The notes: a model not told the origin generated them from the sequence alone. A DNA stretch of 42,565 nucleotides from Parageobacillus thermantarcticus (GCF_900111865.1 NZ_FOJS01000026.1:1-42565); one strand, 5' to 3'; shown: positions 7,220-16,154, counted from the first letter of the stretch. Numbers and translations: made by a program.

Positions 7220-9130
7220 TTGGACAAGAAGAAGTTTTTTCGAGGGTTAACGGCGTTCACGTTAGCTTCTAGTTTAGGAGTAAGCAGCTTAGTAACGAAT
7301 CATGATGTTGTCAAAGCTGAAACAAAACCGAAGCAAGTTAAAAATATCATTTTTATGATAGGGGACGGAATGGGTGTTCCTTACCTAACAGCACATCGTT
7401 ATATGAAAGATAATCCTAATACATTTGTTGTCGAGAATACAACATTTGATGATTACTTAATTGGTATGCAATCTACATATCCAGAAGATGAACATCAAAA
7501 TATCACGGATTCTGCTTCTGCGGCAACAGCGATGTCATCCGGTATTAAAACGTATAATGCGGCTATCGCGGTTGATAATGATAAGACGGAAGTAAAAACG
7601 GTATTGGAAGCAGCAAAAGAAAAAGGAATGTCGACAGGTCTTGTAGCGACATCAGAAATTACACACGCAACACCAGCTGCCTACGGTGCCCATGATGTAG
7701 ACCGAAAGAACATGAATGCGATTGCGGATGACTACTATGACGAATTAATTAATGGCCGACATAAGATTGATGTCATGTTAGGCGGAGGGCTTAAGAACTT
7801 CATTCGTGAAGATCGGAATTTAGTCGAAGAATTTAAAAAAGATGGATACAGTTTTGTGACAAATAAAGATGAATTGTTAAAAGACAATAACGAACGTATT
7901 TTAGGATTGTTCGCTGAAGGCGGTCTTCCTAAACGCATTGACCGTACTGAAGAAACTCCGGATCTAGAAGAAATGACAAGAGAAGCGATTGAACGTTTAA
8001 GTAAAAACGAAAATGGTTTCTTCTTAATGGTTGAAGGAAGCCAAATTGACTGGGCTGGACATGATAATGACATTGTAGCGGCAATGTCTGAAATGGAAGA
8101 TTTCGAACAAGCTTTTAAAGTAGCTCTTGATTTTGCGAAAAAAGACGGTGAAACCTTAGTCGTATTAACAGCAGACCATTCTACAGGGGGATTCTCATTA
8201 GGAGCTAATGGTATTTATAACTGGTTCCCAGAGCCAATCAAAGCAGCGAAAAGAACACCTGATTTTATGGCAGAAAAAATCGTCAATGGTGCAAATGTGA
8301 GAGAAACATTAAAGAAATATATTGCTCTTGATTTAACGGAAGAAGAAATTAAATCCGTAGAAGACGCTGCGCAAACGAAAGACCTTAGAACAATTGATGA
8401 TGCGATTGAAGCAATTTTTAATACCCGTTCTGTTACTGGTTGGACAACAGGCGGTCATACTGGAGAAGATGTAGCGGTTTATGGATACGGACCGCAAATT
8501 GAACGTTTTGCTGGTAAAATTGACAACACTGATCATGCGAAAATTATTTTTGACATTTTAGAAAATAAAAAAGTGAATAAACCAAAAACAGGACAAACTC
8601 CTGCCGATATGAAAGAGGGTCAATTTGCTTATAATGAAATTCAACATTTAATCAGTCAAAATGTCATTTCTCTAGATGATAAAGGAAACTACTATCCAAA
8701 CAAAGCGATTACACGCGCTGAGGCAGCTGTTATGTTGCAGCGTGCATTAAATCTTGAGATTCCAACTGATTTAAACGCTTTTAAAGATGTGAATGAAAAT
8801 CATCCATATGCTAAAGAAATTGCTGCAACAAAAGCAAAAGGCATTTTTAAGGGAAAAGCAGATGGAACATTTGGTGTTAATGATGTATTAACCCGTGAAC
8901 AAATGGCGACTATTTTAGTTCGTGCGTTTTCTTTAAAAGCTCAAAACCATGTTCAAGTAAAATTATCTGATTTAAAATCCGCTTCGCCTGCTCATCAAGA
9001 AAATATAAAAATCCTTTATCAAAATGGGGTAACAACTGGTAGAAAAGGTGGAATGTTTGATCCACGTTCTAAAACGACACGAGCTGAATTTGCAGTGTTC
9101 TTATATCGTGCGTTAAATTTAAATAATTAA
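7220..9130 (+). CDS. Alkaline phosphatase with C-terminal SLH cell-wall anchor
   Basis: This 636-aa exported phosphomonoesterase has a signal peptide (residues 1-33, cleavage likely after VKA). The PhoA-type catalytic domain shows metal ligand Asp49 in MIGDGMG, nucleophile Ser98 in TDSASAATAMSSG, metal site VEGSQIDWAGHDND, ADHSTGG, and the last metal His in TTGGHTGEDV. From about residue 465 three S-layer homology repeats follow, with TRAEAAVMLQRAL, TREQMATILVRAF and TRAEFAVFLYRAL as their signature helices. Such repeats bind pyruvylated wall polymer, so the enzyme should be retained at the cell surface. TTG at 7220 is the start: AAGGAGG at 7205-7211 is ideally spaced and the signal peptide begins there. 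Phosphate-starvation control is likely. Confidence 0.9.
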   Translation: MDKKKFFRGLTAFTLASSLGVSSLVTNHDVVKAETKPKQVKNIIFMIGDGMGVPYLTAHRYMKDNPNTFVVENTTFDDYLIGMQSTYPEDEHQNITDSASAATAMSSGIKTYNAAIAVDNDKTEVKTVLEAAKEKGMSTGLVATSEITHATPAAYGAHDVDRKNMNAIADDYYDELINGRHKIDVMLGGGLKNFIREDRNLVEEFKKDGYSFVTNKDELLKDNNERILGLFAEGGLPKRIDRTEETPDLEEMTREAIERLSKNENGFFLMVEGSQIDWAGHDNDIVAAMSEMEDFEQAFKVALDFAKKDGETLVVLTADHSTGGFSLGANGIYNWFPEPIKAAKRTPDFMAEKIVNGANVRETLKKYIALDLTEEEIKSVEDAAQTKDLRTIDDAIEAIFNTRSVTGWTTGGHTGEDVAVYGYGPQIERFAGKIDNTDHAKIIFDILENKKVNKPKTGQTPADMKEGQFAYNEIQHLISQNVISLDDKGNYYPNKAITRAEAAVMLQRALNLEIPTDLNAFKDVNENHPYAKEIAATKAKGIFKGKADGTFGVNDVLTREQMATILVRAFSLKAQNHVQVKLSDLKSASPAHQENIKILYQNGVTTGRKGGMFDPRSKTTRAEFAVFLYRALNLNN

Positions 9131-9162
9131 GGTACATGATAGATTATAGAAGAAAGCCTGAA

Positions 9163-9207
9163 AACCTTAGTTCCACTACACATATAGGGAACTAAGGTTT
9201 TTATTTA
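9163..9207 (+). terminator. Rho-independent terminator after alkaline phosphatase
   Basis: AACCTTAGTTCC (9163-9174) pairs perfectly with GGAACTAAGGTT (9188-9199), followed by TTTATTT. The remaining bases to 9432 hold no recognised feature. Confidence 0.85.
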
Positions 9208-9432
9208 GGTTATAGGTAAATTGAAAAGTACGGGATTTAGCGATTTTCTATGGTGTACTTGTTCGCAGTGGTGAAAAGCTATCGATGATTGAAAAGATGT
9301 GCCATTGATGCTCCTGTCACTGCACGGTTTTTGTTTAAAAGCATCCGGGTGTTGGCAGGCTTTTTTTCATTTTACATCATCCAATTGTTTGCTAAAATAA
9401 ACTAGAATGCAACGGAAAAGGAGCGGATTGTC

Positions 9433-9843
9433 GTGAAGAAAACGGTTCGTGTAGTTGGTGCGGTCATTTATAATGAGCGGAATGAAATTTTGTGTGCGCT
9501 GCGCTCTCCGGAAATGTCGCTTCCGAATCTATGGGAGTTTCCAGGCGGAAAAATGGAAGAGGGAGAAAATCCGGAAGAGACGTTGGTGAGAGAAATTCAA
9601 GAAGAATTAGGATGTACGATTGAAGTGCATGAAAAAATCGAAGAAGTGCATCATGAATATCCGAGTGTGATTGTTAATTTGCTTACATACAAAGCGAAAA
9701 TCGTTGAAGGGGAGCCGAAAGCAAAAGAGCATGCGGAATTAAAATGGATGCCGCTTCAAAAATTGCGCTCTCTTGAATGGGCGCCCGCCGATATTCCAAC
9801 TGTAGAGGCGTTATTAAAAGAAATCTGTCCCTCATCGCTTTAA
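9433..9843 (+). CDS. mutT: Nudix hydrolase, MutT-like (8-oxo-dGTP diphosphatase type)
   Basis: The 136-aa protein contains a complete Nudix box (residues 38-60: GGKMEEGENPEETL then VREIQEELG), giving the Mg-binding G-x5-E-x7-REUxEExGU helix. The LPNLWEFPGGK lead-in and overall length match MutT-type (deoxy)nucleoside triphosphate pyrophosphohydrolases that remove oxidised nucleotides. The GTG start is supported by AAGGAG at 9418-9423. It is convergent with the large helicase gene, with stops only 33 bases apart. The exact substrate is not determined by sequence. Confidence 0.85.
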   Translation: MKKTVRVVGAVIYNERNEILCALRSPEMSLPNLWEFPGGKMEEGENPEETLVREIQEELGCTIEVHEKIEEVHHEYPSVIVNLLTYKAKIVEGEPKAKEHAELKWMPLQKLRSLEWAPADIPTVEALLKEICPSSL

Positions 9844-9876
9844 TGTTTTAGCGCAAGCGGGGGACAGACCCTATGT

Positions 9877-12800
9877 TTAGCGGATCAGGTCGATGTATAA
9901 GTCTTCTGGTACGGGGTGGTGCAGCCGCCATTTAATGTTCATTGGTTTATCGCCATAACTGGATACATAGTCCACCTCGCCAAGATACATAAATGGCAAG
10001 GTCATCCCGTGCATTTGATCAAACTTGCGCACAAATAAATGAATATGGATGCCTCTTTCTTTATGATAAATATAATTTTGACCGACAGAAGACTCGTGGG
10101 ACGTTTGATTTTGGCTTTGCCAGTGAAAATGGCGTTGATCGATAAAGTAATCTTTATATTGCAAGTGCTTTTCCACTTTTTCTGATTTGTTCAAGTTGAC
10201 GAACAAGAAGTAATGATTGCCTGCCCGGCTTACCCCTTCTCTCCAAGAGCCTTCTTTTACCCCTGCTTCAAATAAGAAGATTAGGTCATTTCTCGTGTAA
10301 TTTTGATAAAGAACAAGCTTTTCGCCTTTTGCGAGAAATCGTTCTGGATGATGTGTTCGTCTAAATTCGATAATTCCATAATCAATGCGATCTTTTAAAT
10401 ATTGATAAAACTCGGCGTCTTGCGTTACTTCAAGAATATCATCATTCAACACAAATTGGTCGCCAACGACTTTGCCAAACGACCATTTTTGTTTTTTATA
10501 AGGATTTGCTAGGCGGGCCATTGCCTGTCCGATAAGCGTTTTATGTTTTTCTAAATCAATTTTTGTCGCAAATCTCTTTTCTAACTGTTTGATGACATTT
10601 GTATACGAAACCTTTTTTTGTAAAAAAGCCAATTCTAAAATAATGAAATCGTAAGGCCACTTGATCGGCAACTGGTTTTCCAGCCGTTCTACTATTTCAC
10701 TCATTAACGGATGGTCCAAAATTTTCCGATCTAGTTCATTTATATCATTCATTTTTTCTTTTGTTTTCACCCATGATTGATATTTGTGAATGAAAAACGT
10801 TAGGCTTGGCGATTGTTCATAATATAAGAAATCCAAGATTTCTGGCGCTCGTCCAAGTTCATTTTTAAATTGTTGATATAGGGACTTCAACATGTCTGTT
10901 GAATTCATTTTGATCGAATCGATACGATCTAAAATTTCTTTTTGTGTAATCGGATCTAAATCAACGTAAGAACCGGCCGGCAAATCGGCAAACTCATGTG
11001 TTATAGCGACTCGGAGCGAATCCTTGTCAAAAGCTTTATGATTGATTTGTCCTGACAAAGCGAGCGGCACGACGAACGACTTTTGGTAGTTGCCAATGAA
11101 ATCTAGTATGGTGACAAACTCTTTCCCTTCTACTTTCCGCAATCCTCTTCCAAGCTGCTGAATAAAAACAGTAGAAGATTCCGTTGGTCTAAGGAAAAGA
11201 ATTAGATTTAACTTTGGAATATCGATGCCTTCGTTAAAGATATTGACGGTAAAAATTAACTCTAGAGGGTCGTTTTCATCTTCTAGCTGTTTAATGACTT
11301 TTTCGCGGTAATCGATGCTGTGCTCACCGGTTAAATAAGTTGTATGATATCCGCGCTTGTTGAATTCCTCACTCATATATTTCGCGTGTTCAATGTTCGC
11401 GCAGAAGCCCAGTCCAATCATTCGGTCACCGTGGTAGCCGTATGTATTAATCATCTCAATAATAAAATCTGTTCGTTCATTTGTTTTTAATGCTTTTACA
11501 AGAGCATCTTCCTCAAAAAAGCCGTTTTTAAGAGGAATCTTGCTGTAGTCGACGGTATGATCTGATACACCGAAATAGTGAAACGGTGCGAGCAAATTAG
11601 CCTCTAGTGCTTCTCTTAAGCGAATTTCGTAGACGATGTTATGATCGCAAAGCGCTAAAACATCTCGTCCATCCATTCGTTCCGGTGTAGCGGTCAAGCC
11701 TAGTAAAAACTTTGGTTGAAAATAGTCAATCACTTTTCGATACGTCCGTGCTTCGGCATGATGGAATTCATCGACAATGATATAGTCAAATTCGTCCCTC
11801 TTAAATCGTTGCAAGATCTCGTCTTTATGCAGGGACTGGATCGTGCTGAAAAGGTAAGGTTTATCAAATTCTTTGACCGTTCCAGTAATTTTTCCGAAAA
11901 TTTCTTGTTTCGGGATCACTTGCTGGAATGTTTTTATCGCATTATCTAAAAGCTCTTCCCGATGAGCGATAAAGAGAAGCTTTTTCGGATTAAATGCTTT
12001 CACATCAAATGCGGACAAATACGTTTTTCCCGTTCCAGTTGCTGCAATGATGACGCCTTTGTTATTGCCGTTTTTTCTTGTGTTTTGAAGGTTTCTTAAT
12101 GCTTTTTCCTGCATGGCATTCGGTTTAATGTTATTATGTGTAATTTGATAATCTCTTTTTGTTTCGGCCGCTATCATTTCTTTGTTTCTGAAGTTTTCGA
12201 GGTTTCGTTTTGCCTCGATAAATTCACTGTAATAATGAACAAATTCGCTATCAAGCGCAACTGTTTCTTCACTGTTCCAGATTTGGTCGAATATCCGTTT
12301 TGTTTGTTCATAAATCGGGAGAAAGCTCGTATCAGGAAGTTTAACGTTTAACTCGTGCCCATTCATTAAAGCGGAATGAGAAAGATTGGAAGAGCCGATA
12401 ATCACTGTATTCAAGCCTGAATTTCTATGAAACATATACGCTTTTGTATGAAACGATTCTTTTTGCGTATCGATGATTTTTACTTGAACGTTGGAAAATT
12501 CCATGAGTTTTTGGAGCGCTTTGACCTCTGTGATTCCTAAGTAAGTAGAGGTAATAATGCGAACCGGTATATTTCGCTTTTCCAGCTCTAATAGCGGCCG
12601 GATGATGAGTTGTAATCCCGACATGCGAATGAAACTGACCATAAAATCGACAGAATCGGCCGTCAACATTTCATATTTAAGCGCTTTAAAAAAGTTTTTC
12701 ATCGAGTGTTTGTCATTATGCAGCAAGTTCAATCTTGATAAAAACAAATCTTCCATAACGGGCAATTTCCTATTGGAATAATTATATGTAATCATCGAAA

Positions 12801-13050
12801 GCGGCAGAGAAAATTTTTGTCGGTGGTCGGATACTAAATTGGAAATGTGTTCTGTCAGCTGGATAATCTCATCAAAACGGTTTTCCTCGGCGAGGCGCTT
12901 AAATTTATCACCAAGCTGCTTTGCTGCATGAAGAATAAGAACTTCTATATATTCTTTTGGGGAAAGACGCTGAATGATGTTTGCTTCGGGATATGTTTTA
13001 TTTGCGAGATATAATTCTTCTAAGAAACCTTTCTTTTCCAATTTGCTCAC
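9877..13050 (-). CDS. PLD-like nuclease / SF2 helicase / DUF3427 fusion protein
   Basis: This 1057-aa protein has three parts. Residues ~115-250 form a phospholipase-D-like nuclease module with one HxK motif (FHTKAYMF, His201/Lys203) and GSSNLSHSAL. Residues ~300-690 form a superfamily 2 helicase: Walker A ATGTGKT (337-343), DEFH box (427-430), LTATPERMDG (452-461) and motif VI QQLGRGLRK. The C-terminal ~350 residues correspond to DUF3427. A single HxK motif would need dimerisation for PLD-type catalysis. Proteins of this layout occur sporadically in bacteria and are suspected of acting in DNA repair or phage defence, but no role is established here. Start ATG 13050 begins MSKLEKKG. A long inverted repeat with a U-tract lies in its probable leader. 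Confidence 0.8.
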   Translation of the reverse strand: MSKLEKKGFLEELYLANKTYPEANIIQRLSPKEYIEVLILHAAKQLGDKFKRLAEENRFDEIIQLTEHISNLVSDHRQKFSLPLSMITYNYSNRKLPVMEDLFLSRLNLLHNDKHSMKNFFKALKYEMLTADSVDFMVSFIRMSGLQLIIRPLLELEKRNIPVRIITSTYLGITEVKALQKLMEFSNVQVKIIDTQKESFHTKAYMFHRNSGLNTVIIGSSNLSHSALMNGHELNVKLPDTSFLPIYEQTKRIFDQIWNSEETVALDSEFVHYYSEFIEAKRNLENFRNKEMIAAETKRDYQITHNNIKPNAMQEKALRNLQNTRKNGNNKGVIIAATGTGKTYLSAFDVKAFNPKKLLFIAHREELLDNAIKTFQQVIPKQEIFGKITGTVKEFDKPYLFSTIQSLHKDEILQRFKRDEFDYIIVDEFHHAEARTYRKVIDYFQPKFLLGLTATPERMDGRDVLALCDHNIVYEIRLREALEANLLAPFHYFGVSDHTVDYSKIPLKNGFFEEDALVKALKTNERTDFIIEMINTYGYHGDRMIGLGFCANIEHAKYMSEEFNKRGYHTTYLTGEHSIDYREKVIKQLEDENDPLELIFTVNIFNEGIDIPKLNLILFLRPTESSTVFIQQLGRGLRKVEGKEFVTILDFIGNYQKSFVVPLALSGQINHKAFDKDSLRVAITHEFADLPAGSYVDLDPITQKEILDRIDSIKMNSTDMLKSLYQQFKNELGRAPEILDFLYYEQSPSLTFFIHKYQSWVKTKEKMNDINELDRKILDHPLMSEIVERLENQLPIKWPYDFIILELAFLQKKVSYTNVIKQLEKRFATKIDLEKHKTLIGQAMARLANPYKKQKWSFGKVVGDQFVLNDDILEVTQDAEFYQYLKDRIDYGIIEFRRTHHPERFLAKGEKLVLYQNYTRNDLIFLFEAGVKEGSWREGVSRAGNHYFLFVNLNKSEKVEKHLQYKDYFIDQRHFHWQSQNQTSHESSVGQNYIYHKERGIHIHLFVRKFDQMHGMTLPFMYLGEVDYVSSYGDKPMNIKWRLHHPVPEDLYIDLIR

Positions 13051-13102
13051 CTAAACATTATTTTTTCTTAATTTTAACACATTAAATTAGTCATCCAATA
13101 CT

Positions 13103-13165
13103 AAAAAATAAAAATAACCCGTGGTGCTAGTTGAGCGTTAGAACTCAACTAGCACCACGGGTTAT
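13103..13165 (-). terminator. Perfect 22-bp inverted repeat with U-tract in the helicase leader
   Basis: ATAACCCGTGGTGCTAGTTG (13114-13133, arm continues to 13135) is matched base for base by the right arm 13144-13165, with an 8-nt loop. Read on the minus strand it is followed by TTTTTATTTTTTAG, giving a strong intrinsic-terminator shape about 50-60 bases before the helicase start. It could insulate that gene or act as an attenuator. Confidence 0.7.
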
Positions 13166-13168
13166 CTA

Positions 13169-13412
13169 TAATCTTCTTTATTTATGCACTAGGTACATTA
13201 ATAGCAGGGCCAAATGATCACGTTACTTGGTTTAACACATTATATAGAGGCTTCTTAGGGATAATTTTTGGTGCTATTTTTTAGTAACGTTTAGAAGTAA
13301 TTCGGACAAGAAAATAAAAATTTTTGGAAAAGTTGTGTGGTTAGGTATCGCCTTAGTGACTTTGTTTTTCTTATTTGTCGTTTTTATCTATCTAGTCTTC
13401 GTATTTGGTTAA
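13169..13412 (+). pseudogene. Decayed small membrane-protein gene
   Basis: Reading 13169 onward gives an open frame with hydrophobic segments (GTLIAGPNDHVTWFNTLYRG, then LGIIFGAIF) that stops at a TAG. About 20 bases on, a second frame continues with a strong membrane helix (VVWLGIALVTLFFLFVVFIY) and ends at TAA 13410-13412. A single frameshift would join the two. There is no start codon or ribosome binding site. I do not recognise the family; read as a remnant with low confidence. Confidence 0.3.
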
Positions 13413-13623
13413 TGAATACAAATAAAAGCCCCTCTCGAAAATCGGGCACCTCTGCTTTCCTATTGCCTTTTTTGGCCATTTTTCGGTATATCCGGCCCGA
13501 TCAGAGCGTATACCGACTTGGCCGGGGAGTGGGGATTTTCATAGAGGAAGGAAATTTATCCCATTGTTTTTGATTTTTTGTGAATATTTTAACATAGTGG
13601 TGGCTACTATAAGTGATGAATTA
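13413..13623. other. Gene-free stretch before alcohol dehydrogenase
   Basis: No supported gene. It contains a small inverted repeat, CGGTATA (13484-13490) with TATACCG (13509-13515). Confidence 0.4.
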
Positions 13624-13638
13624 TACAATAATATTGTA
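13624..13638. promoter_or_regulatory. Candidate operator TACAATA-A-TATTGTA
   Basis: A perfect 7-1-7 palindrome lies just upstream of the ribosome binding site of the alcohol dehydrogenase gene. A related palindrome, ACAATAA-TAT-TTATTGT, lies at 15331-15347 before the DUF3147 pair. Confidence 0.4.
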
Positions 13639-13662
13639 CCACTTTAATAAGGGGTGATTGCT

Positions 13663-14757
13663 TTGGAGATTCAAGCAGCCGTTGTTCATGAAAAAGCAGG
13701 AAATATTGCGCTTGAAAAAGTCGAGTTAGACGAGCCAAAAGAAAATGAAGTTTTAGTAAAAATAGTTGGAACTGGAATATGCCACACGGATTTGGGAGTT
13801 CAACATCAACATATTCAAACCCCTTTGCCAATTGTGCTAGGGCACGAAGGGGCCGGGATCGTGGAAAAAGTCGGGCCGGGCGTTACCGAATTCGAGCCGG
13901 GAGACCATGTTGTTATCTCGTTTTCCTATTGCGGCAAATGTAGAAGTTGCCTAGAAGGGCATCCAGCGGCATGTGAAAATTTAGGCAAATTAAATTTTGG
14001 AGGCTGTTTGCTCGATGGTACCACCCGGTTAAAAAAGGATGGAAAAGAGGTAGCGACGTTATTCGGTCAGTCATCTTTGGCGACGTATGCAGTATCGCAT
14101 GTGAATAATTTGGTGAAAGTAGATAAAGATGTGGACTTAACGATCTTAGGCCCATTGGCGTGCGGGATTCAAACAGGGGCAGGAACGGTTTTAAACAAGT
14201 TGAAGCCAGCTTTTGGTTCAAGCATCGCTGTTTTTGGATGCGGAGGCGTTGGATTAAGCGCGGTGATGGCTGCAAATTTAACTCCTTGCTTGAATATTAT
14301 TGCGGTGGATATCAATGACGATCGCCTAGCGCTAGCAAAAGAATTGGGGGCTACCCATACGATTAATAGTAAAAAAACGGATGTCGTTCAAGAAATTTAT
14401 TCCATTACGGGTGGCGGAGTAGATTATGCGGTTGAATCAACCGGGGTGCCGGAGGTTGTCCTCCAGTCGATTCATTCTTTAAAATCAAGAGGCGTAGTTG
14501 CTGTCGTCGGCGTAGGCGGAAAAACGTCGATACATATCCACGATGATTTAATTCCGCCGAATCGGACGGTTGTCGGGGTAGTAGAAGGAGACGCCATTCC
14601 AAAATTATTTATTCCTAAACTTATCGATTTTTATAAAAAAGGCAAATTTCCTTTTGATAAAATGATTAAAACTTACTCTTTTAAAAATATTAATGATGCA
14701 ATTAATGATATGAACGCAGGAAAAACAATTAAACCGGTCATCACATTTAGTGAATAA
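13663..14757 (+). CDS. Zinc-dependent alcohol dehydrogenase (aryl/benzyl-alcohol type)
   Basis: The 364-aa medium-chain dehydrogenase shows the catalytic zinc site (GICHTD Cys, GHEGAG His-Glu), four structural-zinc cysteines (SYCGKCRSCLEGHPAAC), a third catalytic Cys in LACGIQTGAG, and a Rossmann motif FGCGGVGLSAV followed by an acidic residue in AVDIN that favours NAD. The pattern is closest to the aryl-alcohol/benzyl-alcohol dehydrogenases (XylB/AreB type) that interconvert alcohols and aldehydes. TTG 13663 is chosen because AAGGGGTG precedes it by 8 bases and the protein then begins MEIQAAVV as homologues do; the in-frame GTG at 13654 overlaps that site. It is monocistronic, with a palindromic operator candidate upstream. 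Confidence 0.85.
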   Translation: MEIQAAVVHEKAGNIALEKVELDEPKENEVLVKIVGTGICHTDLGVQHQHIQTPLPIVLGHEGAGIVEKVGPGVTEFEPGDHVVISFSYCGKCRSCLEGHPAACENLGKLNFGGCLLDGTTRLKKDGKEVATLFGQSSLATYAVSHVNNLVKVDKDVDLTILGPLACGIQTGAGTVLNKLKPAFGSSIAVFGCGGVGLSAVMAANLTPCLNIIAVDINDDRLALAKELGATHTINSKKTDVVQEIYSITGGGVDYAVESTGVPEVVLQSIHSLKSRGVVAVVGVGGKTSIHIHDDLIPPNRTVVGVVEGDAIPKLFIPKLIDFYKKGKFPFDKMIKTYSFKNINDAINDMNAGKTIKPVITFSE

Positions 14758-14924
14758 GGATGATTCAAAAGGTGGTTGGACCATAAACAGATACGACATG
14801 TAAGTTCCTGTTATCGTTCGATGTTGTATATACGGTAACACAAAAGGGTGTCCCATTGCTGTTGGGGCACCCTCTTCATCACATTGAGTGAATAACATTT
14901 AAGTGATAAATGGTTTTGTTCATC

Positions 14925-14966
14925 CCCTCATTCTAGTAAAGGCAAACTGGAATGAGGGATTTTTTA
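14925..14966 (+). terminator. Rho-independent terminator
   Basis: CCCTCATTC (14925-14933) pairs with GAATGAGGG (14950-14958), followed by a T-run at 14960-14965. A weaker GC hairpin precedes it near 14846-14873 (GGGTGTCCC / GGGGCACCC). Confidence 0.75.
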
Positions 14967-14970
14967 GCGT

Positions 14971-15030
14971 GATTAAGTCCGAAATTTGGTGGAAAAAGCA
15001 GTTTGATTTCTTCAAAACGCCCATTTGCTA
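14971..15030. repeat. Solitary IS256-type end-like sequence
   Basis: GATTAAGTCCGAAATTTGGT followed by GGAAAAAG resembles the MITE left end (AAGTCCAAATTATGGTGTAAAA) found 60 bases further on. No matching right end was found, so it is probably a degenerate fragment. Confidence 0.35.
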
Positions 15031-15145
15031 GGTCAAGTCCAAATTATGGTGTAAAATTCCACTGCCAGTACAGTAAGCTTGGAATTGCGGAAAGATAAAA
15101 CTGCCTTTGATTATTTTGTTTTTGCGCAATTTTGCGGGCTTGTCA
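15031..15145. mobile_element. IS256-type MITE, copy 2 (degenerate)
   Basis: It begins GGTCAAGTCCAAATTATGGT and continues closely parallel to copy 1, including the shared internal string GCCAGTACAGTA. The right end (GTTTTTGCGCAATTTTGCGG then GCTTGTCA) is a diverged inverted repeat. Length is 115 bp. No target duplication is seen, consistent with age. Confidence 0.6.
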
Positions 15146-15330
15146 TTGCCGAACCAAGTGGTGAAAATTTGCACAATAATCAAGACTTGATCTTTCGTGT
15201 TAGAGGGGGGTTCAAATTGTCGGATTGTTGAAAATGTAAGCGCTGCAAAAAAATTAAATAAAAGTTCATAAATGTTTGTTCTATCGTTGTTTACAATATA
15301 TACGTGAAAACAATCACAAATAAATATATA

Positions 15331-15347
15331 ACAATAATATTTATTGT
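15331..15347. promoter_or_regulatory. Palindrome upstream of DUF3147 pair
   Basis: ACAATAA-TAT-TTATTGT is a perfect 7-3-7 inverted repeat ~35 bases before the first DUF3147 gene. It shares the ACAATA...TATTGT arms with the palindrome before the alcohol dehydrogenase gene. Confidence 0.35.
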
Positions 15348-15382
15348 ATTGGATGGTGCATCATAGAAAGGATGAATCTAGC

Positions 15383-15745
15383 TTGGAGACAATGTCAATG
15401 CTCGGAATTGTTATTCGATTTTTATTAGGGGGAGGCGCAGTTGTCGCTTCAACTATTGTTTCAAGAAAAATAGGTACAAAAATTGGAGGGATTTTTGCGG
15501 CATTTCCCGCTGTATTTTTAGCGGCATTGTTGACGCTTCGGTTAGATGCAAAAGGCAATGAATTAGTGGAAAAATCGATCGTTTTATCTCAAGGTGCCGT
15601 TGTTGGAATGTTCATTAATATTATGTGCGCAATGGCGGTTGTTTATCTTTGTGCTAAACAAGGGTGGAAACGCGGGCTTACACAGTCGCTAGCTGGATGG
15701 TTTCTTGTTTCCATGGTTTATGCTTTTATTTCAAAGTATTTCTAA
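15383..15745 (+). CDS. DUF3147-family membrane protein (first of a pair)
   Basis: A 120-aa, very hydrophobic protein with four predicted membrane helices. The RFLLGGGAVVASTIVSRKIG...IGGIFAAFPAVFLAAL segment is the family hallmark, and the same pattern recurs in the next gene. The start is uncertain: TTG 15383 (AAAGG 11 bases upstream), or ATG 15398 using the internal GGAG. The family has no established function; paired copies suggest a heteromeric membrane complex. It begins an apparent two-gene operon ending at a strong terminator. Confidence 0.7.
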   Translation: METMSMLGIVIRFLLGGGAVVASTIVSRKIGTKIGGIFAAFPAVFLAALLTLRLDAKGNELVEKSIVLSQGAVVGMFINIMCAMAVVYLCAKQGWKRGLTQSLAGWFLVSMVYAFISKYF

Positions 15746-15767
15746 TAATAGTTGTTAAGGTGATTTT

Positions 15768-16154
15768 ATGGATGGACGCGATTTATTTTTCCGCTTTTTA
15801 TTTGGCGGTTCTGCAGTTGTACTAAGTTATGTAACGGCAAAACTGCTGCCATGGGAAGTCATCGGGGGAATTTTTGCGGCATTCCCAGCTGTTATGGTTG
15901 TTGCGGTAATGATGGTTGGAATGAAGAAGGGATCGAAAGAAGCGGCGAAAATAGCGCAAGGATCTGTTTATGGAATGATTGGTTGTTTGCTTTGTGCGCT
16001 AACGGTGTTGTTTTCTTTACAATTTACACGCAATTGGTGGGGAAGTTTTATTTTCGGCCTAATCTCATGGTTTGCAAGTTCGTTGTTCCTTGTATATATG
16101 CGAGATTATAAAAAGAAAAAGAAAGAGTCAAGCATCAAACCGGACCATGGATAA
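15768..16154 (+). CDS. DUF3147-family membrane protein (second of a pair)
   Basis: The 128-aa paralogue of the preceding gene has FRFLFGGSAVVLSYVTAKLL then GGIFAAFPAVMVVAVMMVG, aligning helix for helix with it, four membrane segments and a lysine-rich cytoplasmic tail (YKKKKKESS). ATG 15768 has AAGGTGAT 6-8 bases upstream. The gap to the first gene is 22 bases, so co-transcription is likely. Function unknown. Confidence 0.75.
   Translation: MDGRDLFFRFLFGGSAVVLSYVTAKLLPWEVIGGIFAAFPAVMVVAVMMVGMKKGSKEAAKIAQGSVYGMIGCLLCALTVLFSLQFTRNWWGSFIFGLISWFASSLFLVYMRDYKKKKKESSIKPDHG

Noticed and set aside
13337-13573. 78-codon plus-strand frame
   Set aside because: Another frame of the same DNA gives a better membrane helix; this one reads through intergenic sequence.
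15235-15248. Catabolite-responsive element TGTAAGCGCTGCAA
   Set aside because: Only the left half and the central CG fit; the right half departs from the consensus at three positions.
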